NCBI GenBank assembly: GCA_014898425.1
Contig: RCSZ01000002.1
Span: forward strand, 2,914,001 to 2,978,000
Source: Botryotinia globosa
Lineage: Eukaryota; Ascomycota; Leotiomycetes; Helotiales; Sclerotiniaceae
DNA length: 64,000 nt
Reading direction: 5' to 3'
This document shows, piece by piece, positions 35,406 through 47,187 of this stretch (position 1 is its first letter; each line of letters opens with the position of its first letter). A program made the translations under genes and the position numbers. The notes below the pieces were generated by a model that saw only the letters and a list, made by a program, of their open reading frames with translations, did no database searches and was not told the DNA's origin.

Positions 35406-37152
35406 TACCGAGGCCTATAACGCGCATTTGATCAAAACCCTAAAAATAGATTTCTGCCTGAAGCAAAAAAAATTTCTATAATTTGTATGGTGTGTTTATA
35501 GAAATCTTGGAAAGAAAAATTGTATTATTGGAGGTTTACCTCCTTAATATTCTTGTCGTCTGCGAGGGCTAAAGGTGTGTATAGATACGAAAAAAGAGAA
35601 TCTCGTTTAGTGAGATCTGATTCAAGCGATTTGATTGGTTCAATTTAAGCGATCTGATTGGCTCGATTTTCTTGGTATTGTGGTTATAGTATAATTCCTT
35701 ACTTTTTCAACAAAATCATTTAAATTAGTTTATTCAAGCTAATATAAATTGAATGAAAAAAAAAGAAAAGTGGTAATTATATATAAAAAGCTAAGAGTTT
35801 TCAAATGATATATTTTTTATATTGCTAGTTTAAAAACTTAGGGTTTTTCAAAAGGTTGAAATTTAATTAATATAAATATAGTTAGAGCTTATATAATCAA
35901 TTAAAAGAAGGTTATATTGAATGTAGTAAGACTAAAATTAATAAAAATTATTTTAATATTATAGTTTTTGTGATTCAGTGGTATAGTTGATGATTCGAAG
36001 TAAAGTGATCTATTAAAATAAAAAATAAAAAATAAAAAATAAAAAATTAAAAATAAAAGAGGTAAACCGATTTCGCCTGCAAGCTTTCAATAAAATTTCT
36101 TTTTTAGATTTTTATAATAATAAATATAATTATATAATACTTTCTCAAAAAGCAAGGGGTCCGGGGGCTCGCAGGCCCCTGGTATAGAACAATATAAATT
36201 ATAATTTTATTATAAAAAATATTATATCATTAGAAAGCTTTTATTATTATTAATATTATTATAATCTTAAAATCTATTTTAGGATTCTTGAAAAGAAGTG
36301 TATTAATATTCAAGTTTTAATATAAAATCTTTTTTAAATAATTTTCTTTTTATATACAGATTATTATATCATAAGCGAAAGAATTCTAATAAGGATTCTT
36401 ATCTCACTTATTTCGAATTCGAATTTAAATATTAAATTATATAATTAATCAATCCTCAATTTATATAAGAAATTATTCAATTCAATATACAACCTTAAAG
36501 AAATTAATAAAATAAAATAAAAATACATTTTATTATTAATTAGAATTCAGAGAATCAATTCATATAATCTTTTTTGAATTATTTCGAAAATGAAATTTTA
36601 TATTTAATTCTACTTTAATAAACTCCAATTTTCGAAATATTTTTTTGCTAATACCTTAAAGATTAGGTTTGATTACTAATCAATCCTCAACTTATACAAA
36701 AAATTATTAAATTCAATACACATTCTTAAAAGAACTAATAAAATAAAAAGAAAAAAGATAATCTTATTTATTAAAATTTAAGAAATCGATTCATATAATT
36801 TTTTTTGAATTATTTCAAAAATTAGAATTTATATTTATTATTGAAATATTTCAATAAATTCGAATAATAAATCGCTTTCAATATTTAATCTTTTATTATT
36901 CTAATATTTTAATAATAAATATTAATTTTAATTTTTGAGATAATTCAAAAAGAATTATATCAATCGATTTCTTGAATTTTAATTAATAAAAACATTACTT
37001 TTTATTTCATTTTATCAATTTCTTTAAGGTTATATATTAGATTGAAAGTTTTATTTTAATATATATACACCTCTAAATTCTAAATACATTTTTAGTTCAG
37101 GCAAAAATCTATTTTTGGGGTTTTGGCCAAATGCGCGTTATAGGCCTCGGTA
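35406..37152. mobile_element. 1.75 kb inverted-repeat transposon remnant, heavily AT-mutated
   Basis: Termini starting TACCGAGGCCTATAACGCGC match in inverted orientation over about 60 bp with roughly six differences. Immediate flanks are AGTG on both sides. The interior is about 80-90% A/T with no open frame, as expected after repeat-induced point mutation. A roughly 190 bp segment is present as diverged direct copies (about 36420-36610 and 36680-36860) and a partial inverted copy (about 36935-37045). One GC-rich hairpin-like island (36153-36183: GGGGTCC..., ...GGCCCCT) interrupts the AT-rich interior. Confidence 0.75.
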
Positions 37153-37566
37153 AGTGGCGATCTGGAACTGCGACTTTGCAATTTCAATTTTATATCACAA
37201 ATTCAGCTACACATTGCTCAAAGTCGCTGTCATTATCAGAGATAGTCAGACGTACCTAGGTAGCTATAGATGTTTGTGAAGTTACGATGGTAGAAATTCA
37301 CAGGGGTGGCACTAAAATTAGCGATGACAAATCATAGTGCAGAATAGACGCTGACTCACGCCGACGATGGCGATGAGGTCGACGGCGAAACATTCCCTTT
37401 ATTAGGTATACTGTGAGCTTTCACTTAAATAAAAGTGTCATTCGTTATAATTCCTAAATCAATTCAAGAAAATTCACCATTTTCACCATTTCTTTGGTGC
37501 AGGACAATACTACAACCTGAGTTCAAAGTCTACCCCGCATCTTTGGCCCCCAAACTTAATTCCACC

Positions 37567-38193
37567 ATGAATCTCACACTTCGTCCCGCAACCACTGCCG
37601 ACGCAGAAGCCCTAACAAATATCTACTTCTCAGCATTTAGCACCGATGAAATCTCCCTCCTCTGCTTCCCTCGCTCTCCTGTATCATGGACCTGGTGGTA
37701 CAACTCCATCGTGTCCGAAATCCAAGATCCCTCATCCCATTTCCTCTGCGTTCAAGATTCTTCCTCTCCGAGTTCAGAGATCATCTCTTACGCAAAATGG
37801 AATGACACATCTGCTCCCGTGGCTACAATCAACGATCTACCAGAATGGCCTCAGGGTTGTGATATAGAGGCTGCGAATCACTTTTTCGGGACGTTGATAG
37901 AGAGACGTAGAGAGATTATGGGTGAGAGAAAACATTGGTATTTGGAGCTTATAGCTACGAAGCCAGAATTTCAGGGCAAAGGAGCAGCGGGGAAGCTCAT
38001 GAGATGGGGATTAGAGAGGGCGGACGAGTACGGAGTTGAGACGTATTTGGAGGCTAGTCCCGTGGGCAAGGAGGTTTATGAGCATTTTGGGTTCGAGGAG
38101 AAGGCGAGATTGGTGGTTCCCGTGGATGGAAAGAGTGAATTCGTGGAGTGTATGATGGTTAGACATAGGAAGAGAAATGCGAGTGGCATATAG
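37567..38193 (+). CDS. GNAT family N-acetyltransferase
   Basis: Acetyl-CoA-dependent N-acetyltransferase of 208 aa, single exon. Seen: N-terminal LTLRPATTADAEALTNIYFSA (one residue over the repeat unit trimmed: LRPATTADAEALTNIYF), the mid-strand HWYLELIATKPEFQGKG with the acetyl-CoA pyrophosphate-binding Q-G-K-G-A-A-G-K loop, and the C-terminal YLEASPVGKEVYEHFGFEE typical of fungal GNATs. The start in a strong context (CCACCATGA) is preferred to the upstream open codons. The substrate cannot be predicted; fungal relatives are usually called GNAT-domain proteins only. It begins 0.4 kb downstream of the AT-rich repeat block but has normal base composition. Confidence 0.85.
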   Translation: MNLTLRPATTADAEALTNIYFSAFSTDEISLLCFPRSPVSWTWWYNSIVSEIQDPSSHFLCVQDSSSPSSEIISYAKWNDTSAPVATINDLPEWPQGCDIEAANHFFGTLIERRREIMGERKHWYLELIATKPEFQGKGAAGKLMRWGLERADEYGVETYLEASPVGKEVYEHFGFEEKARLVVPVDGKSEFVECMMVRHRKRNASGI

Positions 38194-38571
38194 AAGTATG
38201 TGGTTATAAATCATCAAAAAGCGTACGCGGATAATAAGATACCCGAGGAGTGTCCAAAAGTTATAACGACCTAGCTTGGCATTTACTTTTTAAGATTATA
38301 AGCTTGTGTCGATGTAATTTGACTAGAGAAAGGTTGTGAAGAGAAAAGCTCGACAAGAACGTTGTCGTCTTAATTGCTTGAGTTTTTTTTTCAAGGTTCA
38401 CGAAGACATAACCACACAAACCTGTAGCACATAGTGAGATGGCGATTGGTTGATGTGGTGAGTAACGACAGTGCGCAATTTTTATCACAGCTAGAAAATC
38501 TATGTACAGTCCCACCTTACTCTCTTTCCTTCTCCTTCTCATTTAATTTCTCTCAGAACTTCATTTCCACT

Positions 38572-40051
38572 TTATGGGACCGCTTTTGCGTTCAATGCAG
38601 CGGCGTGGTTGGTCACCAATGTAGTATATTCGCTTGTTCCATAATAAATCGTATATCCATCATCTGAAGTCTTGCCTGTTGAGAGAGTGTCGCCGTATTG
38701 CCAGTACATACTTCCAGCAGTTGCAGTGTCGAGAACGGTTCCTTGCCAAGGCAATTCATTGAGATGCGTAGCTGAACCATATTCTTCCAGTACTAATGGT
38801 TTACCAGCAGCAGCAGTCACATTAGCATGACTCGAGATCCAGGAGGATCCCCATGAATCAACCTCTCCCCATGAACTTGGGTAGAGATGAATGGTAGCGA
38901 AATCGATGGTGGGAATAGCAAGGAGATCTGTGAACCATGTACCAGGGCCGGCAGTGAATGGGTAGGAAGTATCGTTTGCAACGGTGAGACCAAATCCTTC
39001 GTCTCCAACTGTTACCATATGGTTGGGGTCGAGAGATTTGATATATTGAGAGATGCTGGTAGCCCAATTTGTGATGACTGAAGTAGCACATCCAGTACAT
39101 CTAGGCTCGTTGGCAAGTTCCCAGGCAAAAACTGCGGTATTTGTCTTGTAGCGGGCTACTACTGCAGCAATATATGCTTTATATTGGGCTTGAGCTGCTG
39201 GGTTTGTGTACCAATCTGTCAAGGAGATACCGTAGTATGTAGCATATGCTTGCATTCCGCCGTAATCGTTCCAGTTGTTAACGAAATTGATGATGAGACT
39301 GATTCCATGAGCCTGAGCCGATTGCACAACATAATCGAGTCGTTGAAGGCCATTGGCACCGGTGTTAATCACTGGTGACTGTCCTGCTATGAAAGATTGA
39401 TACCAAACGCTTCCAGAACCTTGTGCTGTTGTGACGTCATTGAAACCCCAGACGCGAAGTACTTTAAGACCAGACTTTGACGGATTAGTCGTTGCTACAT
39501 AAAAGGCATTATTACACTTACAGAAGCAAGATGAGACATAACTAAGTCAACATCTGCATTGTTGGTCAAGAAACCGCACCAATAACAATTTGTTCCTGCG
39601 AAGTATGTTTTCTTCCCATTGATTTGGAAAACAGTTCCCGCAGTTTTAGCATAACCAGTTATGGATGTAGCGGTGCTCGCTGGTGCACCTGTAGTGCTTG
39701 TGCTTGAGGTGGTGCCTAGCTTGTTAGTTGGTGTAGTTGATGTAGTGGCGGGTTTGGTGCTTGTAGTGAGAGTTGTGGATGCTGCGTACCACATTAGTAG
39801 ATGCCAACGATTGTCCCAGGGAGATCTCTAACCTGATCCCGGAATGCATTGAGAGTAGAATTCACTTGAATATACGCATGTATATCCCGCTACACAGCTT
39901 GTTGGTCCTGTCCAACCCTGTCCACCGCCTATCAATGATCAGCATACATAAATCTTTATCATCTTAAATACTTACACTTTGCATATCCGGCAGCTTGGCC
40001 TCTGACGAGAGCAACCGCACAAGAGGTGGTGAGTGCAACTGATACTTTCAT
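38572..40051 (-). CDS. Secreted endo-1,4-beta-mannanase, CBM1-GH5 (subfamily 7 type)
   Basis: Hydrolyses beta-mannan in plant cell walls, extracellular. Exons 40051-39976, 39928-39833, 39781-39522 and 39474-38572 (444 aa), separated by 47-51 bp introns. Seen in order: signal peptide (about residues 1-18), a CBM1 cellulose-binding module with Cys26, 37, 43 and 53 and the core [12 protein letters not shown], a Ser/Thr linker (about residues 58-90), then the GH5 domain with [31 protein letters not shown], the acid/base Glu267 in [16 protein letters not shown], and the nucleophile in [10 protein letters not shown] (about residue 375). The last intron uses a CAAAG acceptor after an ACTAAT branch sequence, chosen because it restores the family frame. 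The N-terminal CBM1 and GH5_7-like motifs make the call firm. Confidence 0.92.
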
Positions 40052-42782
40052 TCTGAAGACTTTTGATCAAACCTTTGATCGAGATACAATGAAATGGTAG
40101 ATACAAGCCAAGAGGAAGAAATGGAGCAGAGCGACGATTTATGTAAATAACAAGACGGGGCGAAAGACTGACTTCGACTCACCCTAGACAGCGGTAGCAA
40201 TGTGAAGGGGACAATTATATCCCGTCGGCCCGGAAATGAAGATTACGGTGCATACTCAACGCAAGAAAATGTTGTGACTGAAGGAAAATCATCGCATCTT
40301 CCTAATCAAGCAATGCTCGTGAAGAAAATCACTGGTACATGAACCATAGTTACTATTTTCGAATGCACGGAAGAACCTCTCTTTGAACACAAGAAGACTA
40401 CTGCATAAATTGATATTAAATTAATATAAGGTTCATTCTGTCGTGTCAAGCCGCTGATTTGATTGATGGAGTTGAGTGAGTGGATCTCCACGACGTAGTG
40501 ATTAGACGATTCATCTAGCTCCACAGGCTTTGCGGTACGATATCCGCAAGGCACATGCACGATTCCCACAAAATCTGGGGTAATGAACACCAATCGGCGT
40601 TCAAGGAAATTCTTCATGCCCGTACTGAATCGTTCAAATTCAATTGTCACCAGATCGTAGCATTGAACCGGAAGAATCAGCCGAAATAGTACAACGGACT
40701 TGTACCTTCCGTAATCTGTAATTAGCTAGTGTTCGGCTACTATTCCAAAACAAAACGCGTATTTCATGCAGCGATACACATCACCTGATGATATCTTCAA
40801 GTCTCAGAAACCTTGAAGTGCATTATCTATGGATCACAATGGATATACAGGATAATCTCTCTCCTGGCTCTTAGGAATGCAGTAAAATGCTGATCAAGAT
40901 ATTCATTTAGATGAAAATAGACATCATGCTAGCATGGTCTTTTGGCTGAATTTTTTGAACGTGAGATACCCAGATAAACTTCTCCTAGTCGCGACTATTC
41001 AACCTATCTTTTCGCAATTCGACATGTGATATCCATCGAGCATATAATAGCCCCTATTCTTACTATCTCCGGACCGAGGAACCAAAGAATTAGGGGTTGT
41101 AGATGGAAATAGCCCAGTACTGAGTCATACAAGACAAGCGAAAACATGATTTTGCAGACAGCACTCGCTGTCTATATTTGTGTATCCACGGTAGCATCAA
41201 CGGAAGATTCTGGAATTGACTTGGGAACGAAAACAATACACATCAAAAAAACCCCGAAAAACAGAGATATAGTAGCGAATGCCGTATGAGAAACTGTGCA
41301 ATGCCATCTCAAAAACATTTTGAATGTTTAAACGTCGAGTAACTCGATAGCCACTGTATCGTTTAGATTTATAAGTAGTTCTGCGTAGGCATCTGGAAAT
41401 ACGAAATGAATGAGAGCGAAGGTCAATGTATCAGACCAATCGTACACAGAACACCAGCAACTCGGGCTTAGTGTAAGCACTCGGCATTCCCCTCGCCCAG
41501 GTATGGGCCGCACGCCCCGCTTCAGGTGTCAATCTCCTCTAGAACAATTCCCCCCTTTATATGATATAGATTTAGGAAATTAGATAGCCCAGAGTCCAAA
41601 TTGATATATAGGCGAAGTCTGATAGAAGTAAGGTAATTGATCAATACCTGGGAGCCGTGCCACACGTTGCAGCTGTGTTTCGATCGGGGTTTGAGAAGAA
41701 GTATGATACGCTTATTCAAAAAGAAAAGCAGATTTGTTGAGCGTGTGAGCATCTACTACCATATATGAGTGTAAGCTGACTTGGGATCGCGAGGACTTGG
41801 GGCAAATTTGCTCCATAAAGTCGAGAAGAGTGGAAGCGTCGCCGTCTACGCGTTCCCTAAGAAAAGCAAATACAGTATCGGAAAGTGATACATATAGCAT
41901 TCTTCCTATCTAAATTTTCTTTGTGATATTCCATTCGGGGTTCTTAACTGCATTGTGATTGTTTTGTTTCCATAATTAACGTAGTTGTTGATATTTTGAA
42001 AGTTGGAAGACTTCAGAAAGACATAATTGATCTTGTGGCCAAGTGCAAGGTCGGGCACCCTAAATGTTGTTCCGTTGGTCCGTGCCTCGACCCTCAAAAG
42101 AACTAGAAGACCTCTGTAGACAAAACAACCAACAACTACTGCTGGAGAGTTCCATCTGGGAGTATCAGCAAGTGGTACTTGTCAACTTTGAATACCTTCA
42201 ACTATTGAAGCATTCAAACTTACCACCTGTTCTTTGATGAACATCAGGAGTATCCATGACCATGTATCCTATTGGTACTCACTGCAGAGCACAACAATCA
42301 ATCTCCTCAATGCAACTATGTTTAGCTTTGTAGCTGTCTCATACATGCCTTGTATCATTGTACTATCGCACAACGAATACATCATGACTCGAAGACCTTT
42401 CGGAGCTATTGTGTTCGCACCATGGTAGAAACAAGGAGAAGAACATGCATCTGAGGGGCGCAGAGGCTAGGTGTTGCACATGGCTCTTCAAGAATCATTC
42501 AAGTGGTGAAAATGAAGGAGAACTTCAATGATGGACAGAAAAAGCTTTCAGATCCAATCTTAAACTAAAATTTGGTCCCAAATTGCAATACCTGCCACTT
42601 GCAATGTGCCCCCAGACTTTCAAATATTTATCACTATCAGCCCCGCCTGTAGCCCCCTTTTCCAGTCCATAACACAATTGTAGTGCAAATCCTCAACCTG
42701 AGCCTTCAAGCAGTGTAGTCTTCGCTAGGCCTCAGTCATGCTAGCCTTCAATCAATTGTCCCTGGGCCTCTAGTTCTCTATC
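40052..42782. other. Region with possible degenerate minus-strand coding fragments
   Basis: A minus-strand frame at about 40720-40306 reads like protein (FLERRLVFITPDFVGIVHVP) but has no clear start or splice partner. Further minus frames at 42097-41906, 41900-41712 and 41513-41328 show protein-like pieces (FRVPDLALGHKINYVFL; LLDFMEQICPKSSRSQVSLH) separated by stops. They may be exons of an unresolved gene or remains of one. No known domain was recognised. Confidence 0.35.
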
Positions 42783-43260
42783 TCAATAATCTCCTTCCCG
42801 GTCATCCTCGTCGGTGTCTAAGGAGACTTTTGCTATTACTGTTTCTGTTCTTCGTCAGCCAAGTTCTTATCCTTTGATCTCCTTTCCTCATACCAGTAGC
42901 TTCTTTCTTTCCTGCAACTTTTTTGTTCAACATGAGCACATTGCCTTCCGCCTTGATCGCGTTCTTCAATGAATGTTTCACGCCCCTCTTCCGTCCCCTT
43001 GCGGGCTGTTCATCGTTGTTCGCAGCTTCCCCCATATTCTCATTATCCGGGCTCAACTGGCCGCTTTGCTCAGCCATCGAGGATATCCATCTCCTGAATC
43101 TATGGTGGGCTGCATTCTTGTTGGCAACACCCATATCTGCAATCAAGCGATCAAGGTCAAGCTTATTCCAGATTCCCTTGAACTCATCTGCGATATCAAA
43201 TTGCTTGGATATAGCATTCCAAACAAGAGTGTTATTGTCAATTCTCGGGTTGGGAGGCAT
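42783..43260 (-). CDS. Array member 1: small Myb/HTH-like domain protein
   Basis: First gene of a twelve-gene paralogous array and the only one on the minus strand, head to head with member 2. Exons 43260-42894 and 42838-42783 (55 bp intron, GTATGA donor, CTGAC branch, CAG acceptor; 140 aa). The domain (about residues 9-60) has NTLVWNAISKQF as helix 1, LDLDRLIADMGV as helix 2 and KNAAHHRFRRW as the recognition-type helix, closest to the domains of member 3. The tail is Lys/Arg-rich and, after splicing, ends in the acidic TDEDDREGDY. Without splicing the frame ends in a basic sequence unlike other members, which supports the intron. DNA binding is inferred from the domain only. Confidence 0.75.
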
Positions 43261-43998
43261 GTTTGCGTTTGAAGTCAGGATGTCGAATACGAGCTTGATG
43301 TTTCTTGTCGATATGGAATTGCCTTGCGGATAGTTCTCCAGATGCTTGACAAGTGGCGATTGGGAGAGTAGTCGTTTGATGGCAAATTGTCTCTATTTGT
43401 AGTGAGCATTATAATTACCCACAAACAGAAACATCTCTTACCAGAGAAAGCTTCTTAAGCTTTCTATGATCATTCGGGTAAACACCATGAAGATTCGCGC
43501 CTCAAAAGACTTTTGCCTTGTTGAGAAGGAGATGTTGCCTAAATAGTGAAACGCAACATCCGCCCATGAACCAGCGCTCTAGATAAAAGTATCTACCACC
43601 AGCTGTAAGCTTCGGTGGTTCAGAACTATACCGGATAAACTTCCCATCAGACATGCGTGGAATCAATTCTCTTAATATTCCTTGAACCTAAAGTATTCAG
43701 GGCTTCAATTCTCAACGAGAAGGCTGATATCTAGTATTATCTCAACTCCCAGTGCTGTTGTAATCTCAAGAAGGCCTGTGCGCTAGTTCACCACTGATAA
43801 AATAGCCGAAGTTCTAATACATGCCCAGGTGCACAAGCACCAAAAAACCTCCAAAGAAAAACAAATATCGAAATATCTTCCGGCTCTTCGAATCATCGAG
43901 AATCTCATATTGTCATCAATTGCAGTCTACCAGTTCGTCACCTCCCCCTTCAAATCAATCGAACACGCACACCCTCCAAAAATCCGCCGTCAACAATC

Positions 43999-44514
43999 AT
44001 GCCGGAAAAACCTCACCCACCCAAGTTCACTCAAGCTGAGCTGGACTTGTTATGGGCCATTATCGAACACGTTCCAAAAGAGCAAATCAACGCTTGTGTT
44101 GCTGGTAGTGTAGATGCGGTGGCTGCAGCTTTGGGAATCAGAAAGACAGCTACTGAAAAGCGCTGGTCCCGTCTTGGAATCAGAGTGCGCAAGGGAAAAA
44201 AGGCCGCGGATGAGGGAGTCGTTGTCGCAGGCATTGCAGAGGAGACCGAAGCAGAAGCCAGTGGTGAGGATCAGGAGATTATCACAACAGATGACGGTGG
44301 AAAGCGTGTTGGTGGCAAGGATGTGGTTGGAAAGGGTGTTAAGGCGCTTCGTGTTACACCCAAGCGTAATCACAAGACTCCTGTCAAGAACAAGGTCTCT
44401 CAAGATAAGGTTATCAAGAAGAAGGCTACTATCACAAAGGACAAGCGTGGCAAGAAGGTTATCAAGGATGAGGTCACTGCCAAATCCAATATCAAGGTAG
44501 AAGAATCCGAGTAG
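43999..44514 (+). CDS. Array member 2: Myb/HTH-like protein, acidic tail cut by a stop
   Basis: 171 aa, single exon. The domain (about residues 10-65) contains LDLLWAIIEHV, VDAVAAALGIRKTATEKRW and SRLGIRVRKG. The remainder is an extremely basic, Lys-rich low-complexity region (KKKATITKDKRGKKVIKDE). Directly after the TAG at 44512 the same frame continues for nine codons (DFDDDEAAF) to a TGA at 44542. This resembles the acidic endings of the other members, so the TAG is probably a recent nonsense change (or a read-through site). Start ATG 43999 has context ATCATGCC, like several paralogs. Probably nuclear because of its basic composition; function unknown. Confidence 0.75.
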   Translation: MPEKPHPPKFTQAELDLLWAIIEHVPKEQINACVAGSVDAVAAALGIRKTATEKRWSRLGIRVRKGKKAADEGVVVAGIAEETEAEASGEDQEIITTDDGGKRVGGKDVVGKGVKALRVTPKRNHKTPVKNKVSQDKVIKKKATITKDKRGKKVIKDEVTAKSNIKVEESE

Positions 44515-45093
44515 GATTTTGACGATGATGAGGCAGCCTTCTGACTAGAACTGGAAAATTCATACAGGCTGGGGCGTTTGGATTGAAGGACGAAGCTAGG
44601 ATGCCAGCGATAGCGATATTGGGGAAAAGTTCTAGATAGGCATCACCTCCAATCTCCCAATTTTCTCTCATAATCAATACAAACAGTGGCATTTGGCACA
44701 AAGAGAACGCCTCCGTAATTCATTATTCCGAATGTGATATAATTCTGTCACCATCCATGCACGTATCCTTGTATGCGGGGACCATTTAACCTACATCCGT
44801 TATCAATATTCCTTTTGTCTCATTGATTAAACAATCTTGCGAGAACAATCGAGAAAAAAGTAAAAGTTTGCATCAGTGCATTCAGACAAATGATCAGGTA
44901 AATCTAAAGAAAGTTCAAGTTGAACTCGAGCTGGTTCTAGCTGCAGGCAACCATAATGTATCAACTCGCACCTGCCGTTCGTAAATTACTTACATCCTCG
45001 TCTACATCCAAACTTCAACAGTATCATCTCTCCGCCAAAGTGACACCCTTAACCTTGACATCTGCATTCAACCAACTCGAACCTGCAGTAATC

Positions 45094-45987
45094 ATGTCGA
45101 CCGACGCAGAGACCCAAAACAACAACCTCGTTCTTACAGCCCTCTTTAAACAGATCGATATTGGTGCACATGGGGCCATCAATTTCAAACGTCTAGCAGA
45201 AGATATGGGTGTTAATGGTCAAAATGCTGCTCGGCATCGCTTCCACCGATTCAAAAGATGTTTTACTAGAACTGATGGGGTACGTCCCACTCTTGCCGAT
45301 GTCAACAACAATAATCTAGTTATGAGCGCCCTCTTCAAGCAACTCGAAATTGGCAGGATCGACTTCACACGCTTGGCGGTGGACATGGGCGTTAATGGTC
45401 CAAATGCTGCCAGACATAGGTGGATTCGTCTTTTGAACAGTTTTGGGGTTAGCAGGCCAAACAGAGCGGCTGGGGATCAGCGTCCAGGTGATGGCGGAGA
45501 TAACGAGAAGAATCACAGAAGAAACTCTGGGAATGAAGGAGAGAAAGGGGACAGAAAGGAGAGCGATGAAGCAACAAATGGCCCTGTAAAGGTCGAAGCG
45601 AACACCAAAGCTACTCGAACCAATCTTCCCGGCTCGCCCCTGAAGTTTGAGATTAAAAGGGATGGAACTGGTCTGGAGTCACCTAAGAAACCTGGCAAGA
45701 GAAAGATGGAGGACACGGATGGAGATTTGAATGAAGAGAAAGAGGGGGCTAGATTGATGCAGATGCCGGCGAGAAAATTTCTGAAGAGTGCGACAAAGAG
45801 TATCAAAAGTAGACAGAGGAGTAAGCGGGGCAATAATGATATCGGGGAAGGTTATGATGGATATGGTCAAGATGAGGGGTTCGAGTCTGGCTTTGAGGAC
45901 ATCGACTACACAAGAGTTCCTGACAAGAAGAAGAAGAGGGGCAGAACAGTAGACGAATACAGTGGCGAGGAAGATTGGGAAGCTTAA
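45094..45987 (+). CDS. Array member 3: tandem double Myb/HTH-like domain protein
   Basis: Longest member, 297 aa from ATG 45094; an in-frame ATG at 44956 would add 46 residues that do not match the paralogs. It carries two copies of the domain: NNNLVLTALFKQIDIG...NAARHRFHRF (about residues 9-60) and NNNLVMSALFKQLEIG...NAARHRWIRL (about residues 71-122). The copies are clearly more alike to each other than to other members, so the duplication is internal and fairly recent. The tail is long, disordered and charged, with KKKKRGR near the end as a possible nuclear localisation signal. The C-terminus is SGEEDWEA, matching the Glu-Ala ending seen across the array. Single exon. Confidence 0.8.
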   Translation: MSTDAETQNNNLVLTALFKQIDIGAHGAINFKRLAEDMGVNGQNAARHRFHRFKRCFTRTDGVRPTLADVNNNNLVMSALFKQLEIGRIDFTRLAVDMGVNGPNAARHRWIRLLNSFGVSRPNRAAGDQRPGDGGDNEKNHRRNSGNEGEKGDRKESDEATNGPVKVEANTKATRTNLPGSPLKFEIKRDGTGLESPKKPGKRKMEDTDGDLNEEKEGARLMQMPARKFLKSATKSIKSRQRSKRGNNDIGEGYDGYGQDEGFESGFEDIDYTRVPDKKKKRGRTVDEYSGEEDWEA

Positions 45988-46520
45988 ATACACATTGAAT
46001 TTCCATCACACCGACTTTGCTGCGATACTATTCCAGGTTTTGCGTTGTAGGTATCTTGCATTATTTGAGACACGGATATGTGGTTTGGCACCGGGGTGAA
46101 TTTTGTTTTGGAGGATTCGATTAGAGCTTGTCTATTTGCTGTGGATTTTGAAGCTTGGTCTTAGAATACAGATATAATTCATACCAGAAGGTGATTTCAT
46201 GAACTTTTAGTGCATAACTGTGAGGTCGAGTAGGACGCCTAATTCCCCGGAATATTCCTACCTCGTCTATTGAATTAGAAAAAGAAACTCTTCGATTTAG
46301 TCTAGCTTCATTCACGAAATAGCAAAATACCACTATAAAGATCTCGATGCCCACCAGATATTTTTTTCATTTTCTCAGGTCAAGAGTTTCGGTAGCTTAG
46401 CCCATCTTGATTCTCGTCTTTCAAAAGCATTATCAATCTACTTAGCCCTTTCTTGAACGAATTGAGCCTCTTACATCTCAAAAAGGAATTTCAATACACA
46501 ATCGAATTTTTTTTCTCAAG

Positions 46521-47187
46521 ATGGCTTCCATGGAAGAGAAGCTCCTCATGGGAGTGTTGACTCAAATCGAAGTTGGTCGCATTGATTACGATGGTATACA
46601 GTCTTCCCCTGAACCATTCCCAAACGATCATTCATTGCAAATTAATACCATCAAACGCTAACCTCACGCTTTCTTCAGAACTTGCAAAATACATCGGCGT
46701 CGCTACATCCAAAGCTGCTCGCTGCAGATGGGATCGCTACAAACACAAACTTACAAAGGGGGCACCGCCAATCACTCCGAGAAAGGCAGCTGGAGTCGGC
46801 AAGAAAATCGGATTAGTCTCACCGAAGAAGGCAGGAGGTAGTCCAAAAAAGAACAACCGGGGAAGCCCCAAGAAGTCACGCGGTCGAATCAAGGAAGAGA
46901 GTGACGAAGAGGGAGAGGAATTAGACATAGACGAGGACGAGGAAATGGATTACGACAAAAACGCTCCGGATCTCCATGTCAAAATGGAGGAACCAATCAC
47001 ACCATCACGTAGGTTGCCGTCCCGACGAGCAAGGGTTACGAAGTTTGTGGAAGAGACTAGTGATGCGGAGGATGAGCAGGAAGAGGAAGATGGAGAGATG
47101 CAGGTTGGCGCGGAAGTTGAGGGAATGAAAGATTTGGCTGTCAAGGATGAAGATGATGGAGGATATCAGAACGAGGTTGAGGCGTAG
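46521..47187 (+). CDS. Array member 4: Myb/HTH-like protein with intron inside the domain
   Basis: Exons 46521-46593 and 46679-47187 (193 aa). The 85 bp intron (GTATAC donor, GCTAAC branch, TTCAG acceptor) interrupts the domain between helix 1 and helix 2 and restores RIDYDELAKYIGVATSKAAR, followed by CRWDRYKHKL. Without the first exon the domain would lack helix 1 (EEKLLMGVLTQIEVG). The tail has three SPKK-type basic repeats (residues about 70-100), which resemble minor-groove-binding SPKK/AT-hook-like motifs, then a Glu/Asp-rich end finishing NEVEA. Start context AAGATGGCT is good. Function unknown. Confidence 0.8.

Larger units (their letters stand above)
35001..37161. repeat. AT-rich composite repeat block bounded by an 8 bp direct repeat
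   Basis: The octamer GTGGCGAT occurs at 35001-35008 and again at 37154-37161, immediately outside two juxtaposed inverted-repeat elements (35011-35400 and 35406-37152). An 8 bp target duplication would fit a hAT-type insertion, and the sequence after the left copy plus the small element begins TAGTG, a hAT-like end. The block is strikingly AT-rich compared with both flanks. Confidence 0.6.

Noticed and set aside
35761..37050. Mitochondrial DNA insertion as the source of the AT-rich block
   Set aside because: The block is bounded by 60 bp inverted arms and a direct repeat and has no mitochondrial gene remnants, so a mutated transposon explains it better.
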